DNA of 18,362 nt from RQOF01 sp964461135 (GTDB taxonomy: Bacteria; Calditrichota; Calditrichia; RBG-13-44-9). Where the stretch lies: NCBI GenBank assembly GCA_964461135.1, contig CAYWTB010000090.1, positions 1 through 18,362 of the forward strand, read 5' to 3'. Shown here piece after piece: positions 6,028 to 12,398 of the stretch. A program made the position numbers and the translations under genes. The notes below the pieces were generated by a model. It was given only the letters and a program-made list of their open reading frames with translations. It was not told the origin of the DNA and did no database searches. Position 1 is the first letter of the stretch. Every line of letters starts with the position of its first letter.

Positions 6028-6105
6028 TGGTGGGCGCTACTGGAGTCGAACCAGTGACTTCCGCCTTGTAAGGGCGGCGCTCTGAACCAGCTGAGCTAAG
6101 CGCCC
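6028..6105 (-). tRNA. tRNA-Val, anticodon TAC, CCA encoded
   Basis: The cloverleaf is complete on the minus strand: acceptor GGGCGCT with AGCGCCC, D arm GCTC/GAGC, anticodon stem CCGCC/GGCGG with loop CTTACAA (anticodon TAC, Val, reading GTA and probably other GTN codons), variable loop AAGTC, T arm ACTGG/CCAGT with loop TTCGACT, discriminator A and genomic CCA (6028-6030). It is the intact parent-type copy for the partial tRNAs in the array, and its CCA runs directly into the array spacer. Confidence 0.95.
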
Positions 6106-6174
6106 GTTAATGCTACTTTACCTTTTCGTTTTATCTGGTTTCGGACGTGCTAGACAGGCTCTCCAGTGACTTTC

Positions 6175-6200
6175 CCGTCACCTCCCTGATGCCGGACAGG
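6175..6200. repeat. CCTGTCCGG...GACGG palindromic-type insert in the tRNA-Val pseudogene
   Basis: The minus strand reads CCTGTCCGG, ATCAGGGAGG-like middle, then GACGGG. The ends resemble the elements at 5218-5243 and 9646-9684. It sits next to the TCCCGACAC palindrome within the former anticodon arm. Confidence 0.5.
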
Positions 6201-6201
6201 G

Positions 6202-6223
6202 CCCGACACGTCCGGTGTCGGGA
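6202..6223. repeat. Palindromic element, CCCGACAC/GTGTCGGG type, in the tRNA pseudogene
   Basis: Perfect 8-bp arms CCCGACAC and GTGTCGGG around GTCCG; same family as the three copies in the array. Confidence 0.75.
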
Positions 6224-6267
6224 CGCTCTGGACCAGCTGAGCTAAGCGCCCGAATCACTCTATCGTT

Positions 6268-6307
6268 AGCCGGTTGGGACTATCTCATAGGATAGCCCCG
6301 TCCGGCT
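6268..6307 (-). terminator. Hairpin downstream of the 6328-6573 gene, possible terminator
   Basis: AGCCGG (6268-6273) pairs with CCGGCT (6302-6307), and inside it CTATC pairs with GATAG. It lies about 20 bp past the stop of the upstream gene. There is no T run after it on the minus strand, so it may instead be another palindromic repeat. Confidence 0.35.
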
Positions 6308-6327
6308 GTTCCGTACGTACGGATCTT

Positions 6328-6573
6328 CTATTGCTTGACCTTCTTTTCGCGGTAAAACAGCCCCACCGGTATAATGATCAGATATGCAAATACCAGCAGG
6401 ATCGGCGCCAGGGTGCGGCTGAGAAAGGCATCGGGATTGTCCGGTATACCCATAAAAATATATCCCACAATGATCACCAGTATACCCAGCAAAATGATAT
6501 AATAATTTTTCCGGGTCAGGGGAAAACGAAATTTCTCTTCTTTTGCTTTTTTCTTTTCTTTTATTTTCGCCAT
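6328..6573 (-). CDS. DUF3098-like two-helix membrane protein
   Basis: An 81-residue protein. I chose ATG 6573 (MAKIKEKKKAKEEKF) because GAAGG lies six bases upstream; an in-frame ATG further out would extend to 6627. After a lysine-rich cytoplasmic N-terminus (residues 1-20) come two hydrophobic helices (YYIILLGILVIIVGYIFMG and LAPILLVFAYLIIIPVGLFY) joined by a short loop, PDNPDAFLSRT. The size, the NYxxxxxG entry to helix 1 and the LAPxxLV helix 2 resemble DUF3098 proteins of Bacteroidota and relatives, whose role is unknown. It stands alone upstream of the tRNA locus. Confidence 0.7.
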   Translation of the reverse strand: MAKIKEKKKAKEEKFRFPLTRKNYYIILLGILVIIVGYIFMGIPDNPDAFLSRTLAPILLVFAYLIIIPVGLFYREKKVKQ

Positions 6574-6728
6574 GACACCTTCACTTTTTAGGAGCAAAAA
6601 TTTAAGTGAACTATACAGCCAATGCAAATGGTTTTGCCAAAAGACCGGCCTTCTTAATAAATACCCCGCGGTAAGGGATTGGTTCAGGTTTTCAGAAAAG
6701 ATAAAGCGTCAAAATGCGGTTTTGGTTT

Positions 6729-7625
6729 TCAGGGAAGGGGATTGGTAATATCCAGCACCAGTTTCCAGCCCCCCGGACCGGTATTATGCCAGATATGCAG
6801 GTAGCTGAATTTCTGCGGAGATCCTGGTGCTTTCTGCGGATTCTCTTCCTGACCAATTCCATAACTATACCCCAGGTCTCCCGATTGAGCCATATCCGCC
6901 GCAGTGGGATGCCAGGAACAGGAGGCGCGGGTATTAATCAGAGTATCCAATGCCTTTTGAAGAGAAGTAAGCGGGAAATGGTCATTGCGATACAGCATGA
7001 TTTCCGGTGAGGCGAACTTTTTATAGGCAGTGGCAGTTCCGGAATCTTTAACCAGGGTGGTGAAATTCTGATTCTGCATCAGGAGAAAAATCAAGTCAGC
7101 ATGGTCGCTGGCTGCCGGATTATTTTCAACAGCATATCGGGGAGGCTGTACCTGCAGCACCGTATCCTGCAGGAGAAAGCCGGGACAGTTATGCGATATC
7201 CCCACATCAACCACCACCTTCCATTTTCCTCCCGGATTTTTTTTCCACACTGATACATAATGGCCACAGCCGTGGATGGTGTCGGCAAATCCCTGGCTGC
7301 GGTATTCCCAGGGCCCGCTGGTGTATCCCAGGTCTCCCGCGTTGGAAACATCTGCCCATTGCGGCTGCCAGATTAGCATACCCGGAATATTCGAACTCTG
7401 CCGGTAGTGCTCTTTTCCGGCTACCGGATCAGGCCGGAAAACCACCGCATTATCGGCAAGGTAAGTGATAAAAGCTTTTCCCATGCCGGAATCCGCCGAA
7501 AGCCGGGCAAAGGCGCGTTCGGCCTGCACCAGGGTTTGCAGGTTCTTTTTATGCGTACTTTGTTTATCACAGCGGACACAAAAAAACAGCGTAAAAAGCA
7601 TCAATAATAGTGTGAATATTTTCAT
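6729..7625 (-). CDS. Exported protein with two NTF2-like (DUF4440-type) domains
   Basis: A 298-residue product. It has a signal peptide (MKIFTLLLMLFTLFFCVRCD, with Cys at positions that could be lipidated) and two related domains. The first, residues 27-150, holds LVQAERAFARLSADSGMGKA, GDLGYTSGPWEY and WKVVVDVG. The second, residues 175-298, holds LLMQNQNFTTL, SGDLGYSYG and GGWKLVLDITN. The repeated GDLGY and GGxWKxVxD motifs are typical of SnoaL/DUF4440-type cone folds. Such proteins bind small ligands or are enzymes with unknown substrates. The start has AGGTGG nine bases upstream. It lies 51 bp downstream of the membrane protein gene and may be co-transcribed with it. Confidence 0.75.
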   Translation of the reverse strand: MKIFTLLLMLFTLFFCVRCDKQSTHKKNLQTLVQAERAFARLSADSGMGKAFITYLADNAVVFRPDPVAGKEHYRQSSNIPGMLIWQPQWADVSNAGDLGYTSGPWEYRSQGFADTIHGCGHYVSVWKKNPGGKWKVVVDVGISHNCPGFLLQDTVLQVQPPRYAVENNPAASDHADLIFLLMQNQNFTTLVKDSGTATAYKKFASPEIMLYRNDHFPLTSLQKALDTLINTRASCSWHPTAADMAQSGDLGYSYGIGQEENPQKAPGSPQKFSYLHIWHNTGPGGWKLVLDITNPLP

Positions 7626-7676
7626 TATATATTAACCACCTTACATGTTGTTAAAAAAGGTTCACCTGACAACGGC

Positions 7677-8105
7677 TTAGGGAGTTGCTTCTTCCACCAC
7701 TTCGATCGGCTGATCCTTCACAATCATTCCGGTAAGGAGCCCGGCCAGTACCGCTTTCACCAGGGTGCCCAGAAACCAGCTGAATGCCATCAGATAAGGA
7801 ATCGGCTGAACGGCATAGGTGCCATAACCCATGGATATCCCGGCACCCAGCCCGAAAAGCACCCCGTAGGATAATGCCTGTTTCATTGCCCTGGGCGAAA
7901 TAAGGCGCGCATAAATAGTCACAAAAACCAGGGCCGATATCAGACGCACCACAGACATTAGCCAGTTTTTCATCTCGGACATGGGACGCCATAACTGCAT
8001 GCTGTCCTGATAAGCGGATTTCAGCAATAGACCGTGGATAACAAAATCCAGGATGGTCCACAGAATAAACACCCCCAGCGTGGCCAGCAGGATTTTACGA
8101 GTCAT
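7677..8105 (-). CDS. Membrane protein of unknown function, about four helices
   Basis: A 142-residue protein that I do not recognise. Hydrophobic segments are near residues 5-25 (ILLATLGVFILWTILDFVI), 48-68, 78-98 and 103-127, with a short acidic C-terminus (PIEVVEEATP). A histidine in helix 1 (DFVIHG) and the LWRPMSEMKNW loop are notable. The start has AGAGGAG upstream. Its neighbours are small exported proteins, which fits an envelope role but says nothing specific. Confidence 0.75.
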   Translation of the reverse strand: MTRKILLATLGVFILWTILDFVIHGLLLKSAYQDSMQLWRPMSEMKNWLMSVVRLISALVFVTIYARLISPRAMKQALSYGVLFGLGAGISMGYGTYAVQPIPYLMAFSWFLGTLVKAVLAGLLTGMIVKDQPIEVVEEATP

Positions 8106-8264
8106 GATATACTCCTCTGTTATGGATGGGCATGGGATTAAATTGGAGCTGTAACAACCCTGTATATTTTACCGGTTGCCTCATGCAGGCCGGTGTTCAG
8201 TACCTCTCAGCTCTCGCGAAAGTATTCTACTCCCAGGGAACCGGATCGGAATAAAGAACCAACT

Positions 8265-8684
8265 TTATTTTATGAAATAACCAGACACCCGCCATTGACC
8301 GTCTTTTTCCTTCATGGGTGTAACAGTTTCGATAGCCGAGGCTTTGTTGGTAAAGGACGTTTTGAACTGTATAATGACGTATTCGCCATCGGGAGCGCCG
8401 GGAACCGAGGTGGTATATTCGGCGGATAAAAGTTCCCGGGATTTCAATTCACCCATGGGTTTGCGAATGGCTTCCATTTTGCTAATCCATTCCTCCTGAG
8501 GAACTACATTACGGAACATCTCAGATGTTTCTTCCCAGCTACTGGCGTATTTCCCCGAATCCACCAGCGCCAGCCAATGTTCCGCTGCTGAGATGGCTTC
8601 CTTTTTTGCACTGGAATGTTCATCGGCACCGGCACAATACAAGGCCATAATCATAATGACTAAAATAATAATCGGCTTTTTCAT
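8265..8684 (-). CDS. DUF4019 exported protein, probable lipoprotein
   Basis: A 139-residue product with signal sequence MKKPIIILVIMIMALYCAGA (possible lipidation at Cys17). The mature part matches DUF4019: AAEHWLALVDSGKYASSWEE, a middle VVPQEEWISKMEAIRKPMGE, and the closing QWRVSGYFIK. The family is of unknown function, often periplasmic. GAAGGAG lies a good distance upstream of the ATG. It is the first gene of the small group 6328-8684 and is followed by 159 bp before the next start. Confidence 0.85.
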   Translation of the reverse strand: MKKPIIILVIMIMALYCAGADEHSSAKKEAISAAEHWLALVDSGKYASSWEETSEMFRNVVPQEEWISKMEAIRKPMGELKSRELLSAEYTTSVPGAPDGEYVIIQFKTSFTNKASAIETVTPMKEKDGQWRVSGYFIK

Positions 8685-9090
8685 ATAGAATTTTTCTCCT
8701 TCAGGATGGTGTCCTGAGCTGTTGTGTTAAATTTAATTTATCGTTAAGACATTGTTCAATTTCTAGCCTGTATATGGAGGATCCTGATCAGGTTTATGAA
8801 TCATTTTTCATACAGAAATATGTGAGACCTTTCATGATAATATTTCATTCATACAGATATTTTAATAAATCATTATGTCATTAATTCAGCAAAAAGTAAT
8901 AATAATCTGAAATTTTTATATTTTAACCCTTTTTAAAAAAGGATCATTAGAGATCTGCCCCACGTTGAATAATATAATAATTTCATTCATGTTCGACCAC
9001 CCCTATCTAGGGTCCTCTAAAAAGTAAAAATAAATGAATTAACTTACATGTTGTTGAATACACAAGATACTTTTGAACTCACCCCCTTTG

Positions 9091-9115
9091 CCCCCTCTCT
9101 TTTAAAGAGAGGGGG
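9091..9115. repeat. Palindrome CCCCCTCTCTTT/AAAGAGAGGGGG
   Basis: 12-bp perfect arms around a single T. The wider context (ACCCCCTTTGCC... and GGGTTGAGGGATGAG) is of the kind seen as dispersed intergenic repeats in environmental genomes, recalled, not checked. Confidence 0.6.
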
Positions 9116-9645
9116 TTGAGGGATGAGTTAGTGATAATAGAAAACATTCATTAACTTATAATTATACGATAAATCTCCATTTTTGAATATCACCCCTTTA
9201 GAGGTCGGGAAATCTAATCATTACGATTAATAAATCGCTCTTGCAGACCTCCCAAATATTCATTAACTGATCAAAATTAAGTGAATGAACGAGTATCAAA
9301 TAGTTAAAATATTTATACATTAAGTTGAATTCAATTAGAAAAAATTCGATTTAAATTACCATATTATGAACCACGGTGAAAATCACACAAACGAATTAGA
9401 GTCTATCTGACAAACATTTCTATGGTCAGTATGAATAAACTTAAGTGATTTCCGGAAATAAATCATTAAAAATTTATGGGATTATTATTTTTTTTATAAT
9501 ATTGTACAAGTTGCTTCGAAAATATATCATCAAATATGATACTCCCGTAGAAGGTAAAATTTCGTGTTAAATGGCGTGTTGGTTTTATAGACCTTCAGAA
9601 AAAATCTGCAGAAATTCCGGTGCACCGAGCGTAAAAATTCTTTCT

Positions 9646-9684
9646 GCCTGTCCGCCTGCCTGCTGCAGGCAGGGCGTCCGACGG
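9646..9684. repeat. GCCTGTCCG...CGACGG palindromic element, intergenic copy
   Basis: It starts GCCTGTCCG and ends CGACGG, with an internal hairpin CCTGCC TGCTGCA GGCAGG. The same ends bound the insert in the T loop of the unit C tRNA remnant. Confidence 0.6.
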
Positions 9685-9694
9685 ATTTGAACTA

Positions 9695-9744
9695 GCACTC
9701 AATAGATACCTAAAAACTTTGATGTTTACTTGACTATTGAGTGC
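9695..9744. repeat. Inverted repeat GCACTCAATAG/CTATTGAGTGC
   Basis: 11-bp perfect arms 28 bases apart, immediately before another perfect palindrome. Confidence 0.55.
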
Positions 9745-9755
9745 GAGCGAGTTTA

Positions 9756-9787
9756 ATCCCGCACTAAAATTGATTTTAGTGCGGGAT
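9756..9787. repeat. Perfect palindrome with 15-bp arms
   Basis: ATCCCGCACTAAAAT and its exact reverse complement are separated by TG. The hairpin lacks a T run on either side, so it is a dispersed repeat or processing hairpin more likely than a terminator of pbpC, whose stop is about 250 bp away. Confidence 0.6.
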
Positions 9788-9805
9788 GACAGTCTTGATT
9801 TTTTG

Positions 9806-9831
9806 GTTCTTTTGCATCAAGGCAAAAGAAC
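9806..9831. repeat. Inverted repeat GTTCTTTTG/CAAAAGAAC
   Basis: 9-bp perfect arms around CATCAAGG, just after the 15-bp palindrome; function unknown. Confidence 0.5.
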
Positions 9832-10034
9832 AAATAAAAGAAACCATTAGAAGTATTGATTACCACAAGATGCTGTAAGACTCATGTAAGGAAATTTATT
9901 CTGATCTCATCGTCAGTTGCCATACGCACTCCAAATAGCCAGGCAGGGGGCAGGGCACAAAGGACTGCTTGGTCTAAGTAAAAATCAAAATGTTACTCAA
10001 ACCCCTATTTCACCTCCCAAAACCTCACATTATT

Positions 10035-12398
10035 CTATTTCACCTGAAAATGCACCGGGTGTGAAAAGGCTGTATTTCCGGTGATCTGGGCCTGCAGGGT
10101 ATACTCCCCTGGCTTGATTTCCCACAGAAAACTGTGATTGCCGGCGGTCTCTTTCAGCAATTGGCTGTTGAGGAACCACTCAAGGCGGACTTCCTCTTGC
10201 CTGACGCGTGCTTCCATATTGATGGACTGGTACTGCGGAGCCAGGTTAGACATCCGGTAGTAGATGGCTCCATCCCGAGGATGAATAATCTCAATTTCCG
10301 GCCGGATTTGACTTTCCGGTTGCACAGTTTCCACACCCAGTTTGTCCGCCCAGGGTTTAAAATCTACCGGAACCACTGTTTTGGTATCTTTTCCGGATGA
10401 AATATGCATATCGCAGGTGCCGTGGTTATAGAAACTGGTATCCCGGACAGACAGCCATTCTTCCATACGGGAGGGGCAGGCCAGGCCTGGTTTTTTACCT
10501 GAGAGGGGACAAATAATGACGCGGGTCAGTCCGGAGGGAACAGGAAAGGGTTCGGGAAGGGCTTCATTGCGGTATAACAGGACCATGATGTTGGCAAACA
10601 GCGGACCGGCACCGGAAATACCGGATACTTTCATCATGGGAGTATGATCAAAATTTCCAACCCACACCCCCAGGGTATAATCGCGAGTAAAGCCGATGGT
10701 CCAGTTATCGCAGAAGCGGTGTGAGGTACCGGTTTTGGCGGCGCAGGGAAAAGGCAAATTGAGGATGGAATTAAAACCGAACTCTGACGTGCGGGCATAC
10801 CGGTCACTCAGAATACTTGTGATCAGGTAGTTAAACTGTGGTGTGGAAACAGTAAATGCGGATGGTGGAGGATCGCCGGGTATGTCATTTATTTCCAGGA
10901 TATCGCGCAGGGGCTGGAACCGTCCGCCCCGCGCCATACACAGGTAGGCACGGGTCAGTTCGTACAGCGAAACTTCACCGCCTCCCAGTACCAGTCCCAC
11001 CCCGTAATAGTCCGCCTGGCGGTCCAGGGAGGAAAATTTGTATTCTCCCAGCCTCTCCAGAAAAGTTTCAACCCCGATTTTAGCCAGCACGCGCACCGCC
11101 GGGACATTCAGGGAATTTGCCAGCGCCTCCCGCAGGCGTACCGGGCCATGAAAATCTTCCGAATAGTTATGAGGACTGTATATTCCGGTTGGCATACGGT
11201 AATGGGTGGGAATATCGGAAATAATGCTGCCGGGAGTGAATCCTTCTTCCAGCGCCAGCATATACAGAAAAGGCTTCAATGTTGATCCCGGCTGGCGCAA
11301 TGCCTGTACCCCGTCATATTGACCGTCTATGTCGGTATTGAAATAATCAGCGGACCCCGCGTATGCCAGTATCTCCCCGCTGCGATTATCCAGCAGAATA
11401 GCGGCGGCATTTGTCACGTGATAATTCTTCAGCTGGTTCAGCACCAAATCAATCTGCTCGGAAATAAGCGCCTGCCATTCTGCATCAATAGTGGTTTTAA
11501 CCGAATGGACACTGTCCGGCAGGAGCCCGGCCAGCCGGAAGACCAGGTGAGGAGCCAGGAAAGAGGCCCTTTGCGGTTTTAACAGCACGTCCTCCTTTAA
11601 AACACCTTCTATTCGTTGCTGGTTGATCATGCCCAGATCAGCCATGCGGTTCAGTACAATTTTCTGGCGCTGTTTGATGTTACTGATGTGATGATAGGGA
11701 TTCAGATTATTGGGCGAGTTGGGAATGGTGGCCAGCAGGGTGGCCTGGGCCAGGGTAAGATCAGCTGCCGATATGCCGAAGTAGGTGCGGGCGCCGCTTT
11801 CGACGCCGTACAGATTTCCACCCATGGGCAGCCGGTTGATGTAGGCTTCCAGAATAGCCTCCTTGTTCATACCGGCTTCCAGGCACCAGGCCATGAACAC
11901 TTCCCTGAGTTTATTGTAAATATTTCTCTCTGCGGGACGCAGCAGGCGTGCAAGCTGCAGGGTAATGGTGGATGCACCGGAAACCACCGAACCGCTGGAG
12001 GTATTCTGATAGATGGCCCGGATTACTGCCGGATAATCGACACCGTGGTGACGGTAAAAGTTCTTATCTTCCGCAGCAATGATGGCATCCAGGAAATAGG
12101 GGGAAACCCGGATTAATCTGACATGCACGCTGCGGTTGGACCCGGCCGAAAGTAGTTCCTGCAGCAGGTTCCCCTGCCGGTCATAGAAACTGATCGCCTG
12201 GAAACTGCTGCCGGCCAGATCTTCGGCATGGACGGGAAAGAACAACGGTGCAAGTCGGAGGGCAGAAAGCAAAATTAAAAGAATTCCGGCTGTCTGTATG
12301 ACCCTGCGGGGCATACGCTGCCACAGTTTCGAAATATATGCTGATGTCATCAGTGGCTTCAATTTCATTTCGTACGCGTTCTCTTTAAACCGGGACAT
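10035..12398 (-). CDS. pbpC: Penicillin-binding protein 1C, bifunctional peptidoglycan synthase
   Basis: A 787-residue inner-membrane protein (E. coli PbpC is 770). It has a short cytoplasmic N-terminus and one membrane helix at about residues 33-55. The GT51 glycosyltransferase domain follows, with catalytic Glu110 in AAEDKNFYRHHGVD and the later GASTITLQLAR and INRLPMGGNLYGVE motifs. The transpeptidase domain carries Ser372-xx-Lys375 (GSTLKP), Ser429-x-Asn431 (SLN) and Lys555-Thr-Gly (KTGTSH). A C-terminal BiPBP_C domain covers about 700-785. It polymerises and can cross-link peptidoglycan. All catalytic motifs are present, so it should be active. The ATG follows the A2M stop directly (TAAATG) with no clear Shine-Dalgarno sequence, so translation is probably coupled to A2M. 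The pairing with A2M is a known arrangement in Gram-negatives. Confidence 0.95.
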   Translation of the reverse strand: MSRFKENAYEMKLKPLMTSAYISKLWQRMPRRVIQTAGILLILLSALRLAPLFFPVHAEDLAGSSFQAISFYDRQGNLLQELLSAGSNRSVHVRLIRVSPYFLDAIIAAEDKNFYRHHGVDYPAVIRAIYQNTSSGSVVSGASTITLQLARLLRPAERNIYNKLREVFMAWCLEAGMNKEAILEAYINRLPMGGNLYGVESGARTYFGISAADLTLAQATLLATIPNSPNNLNPYHHISNIKQRQKIVLNRMADLGMINQQRIEGVLKEDVLLKPQRASFLAPHLVFRLAGLLPDSVHSVKTTIDAEWQALISEQIDLVLNQLKNYHVTNAAAILLDNRSGEILAYAGSADYFNTDIDGQYDGVQALRQPGSTLKPFLYMLALEEGFTPGSIISDIPTHYRMPTGIYSPHNYSEDFHGPVRLREALANSLNVPAVRVLAKIGVETFLERLGEYKFSSLDRQADYYGVGLVLGGGEVSLYELTRAYLCMARGGRFQPLRDILEINDIPGDPPPSAFTVSTPQFNYLITSILSDRYARTSEFGFNSILNLPFPCAAKTGTSHRFCDNWTIGFTRDYTLGVWVGNFDHTPMMKVSGISGAGPLFANIMVLLYRNEALPEPFPVPSGLTRVIICPLSGKKPGLACPSRMEEWLSVRDTSFYNHGTCDMHISSGKDTKTVVPVDFKPWADKLGVETVQPESQIRPEIEIIHPRDGAIYYRMSNLAPQYQSINMEARVRQEEVRLEWFLNSQLLKETAGNHSFLWEIKPGEYTLQAQITGNTAFSHPVHFQVK

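Larger units (their letters stand above)
4417..6105 (-). repeat. Tandem GIY-YIG/tRNA-Val array (at least four units, about 400 bp each)
   Basis: Reading on the minus strand from the intact tRNA-Val, the same order repeats: CCA end, spacer (GAAGGGCAAGTGG, then TAAGT-rich, then GTGGGGAGTGGGATGGGAGAA), a GIY-YIG gene, then a tRNA-Val part beginning in the D loop (CTGGTCCAGAGCG) and running to the CCA end. The GTGGGG motif recurs near 4752, 5155, 5553 and 5985, so units are about 400 bp apart. Gene copies A to D lie at 4473-4745, 4786-5148, 5185-5547 and 5606-5884. Decay is strongest at the low-coordinate end, away from the intact tRNA: A has a degenerate tRNA part and B a nonsense codon. A 100-N gap interrupts copy D. 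The shared tRNA/spacer junction argues for repeated insertion or unequal recombination at the tRNA 3' part. Confidence 0.85.
6163..6251 (-). pseudogene. Second tRNA-Val copy, broken by palindromic inserts in the anticodon arm
   Basis: GGGCGCTTAGCTCAGCTGG and the remainder of the D arm (TCCAGAGCG) match the intact tRNA next door nearly base for base. The anticodon arm is then replaced by about 50 bases: the TCCCGACAC palindrome followed by a CCTGTCCGG...GACGGGA element. AAGTCACTGG (variable loop and first T-stem strand) follows before homology ends. It keeps the 5' half that the array units lack and carries the same D-loop variant (CTGGTCC) and palindrome. It is therefore the likely source or sister of the tRNA parts in the array. 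Confidence 0.75.
8685..10034. other. Long AT-rich intergenic stretch with palindromes, no gene seen
   Basis: About 1.35 kb without a credible reading frame, strongly AT-rich from 8730 to 9560. It contains four distinct inverted repeats (annotated separately) crowded into 9091-9831, but no recognisable RNA gene or decayed protein. It must also hold the promoter of the DUF4019 gene at its low-coordinate end. Confidence 0.6.

Noticed and set aside
4417..6105. CRISPR array
   Set aside because: Repeats are about 400 bp, contain genes, and have no short unique spacers.
4417..6105. Group I intron with GIY-YIG homing endonuclease inside a tRNA
   Set aside because: The gene lies between tRNA parts and replaces the 5' half instead of interrupting the anticodon loop; no 5' exon per unit and no intron core were seen.
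9756..9787. Rho-independent terminator of the A2M-pbpC operon
   Set aside because: Strong hairpin, but about 250 bp past the stop and without a T run on the minus strand.
11616..12116. 166-residue plus-strand frame inside pbpC
   Set aside because: Antisense shadow of a gene with all catalytic motifs on the other strand.
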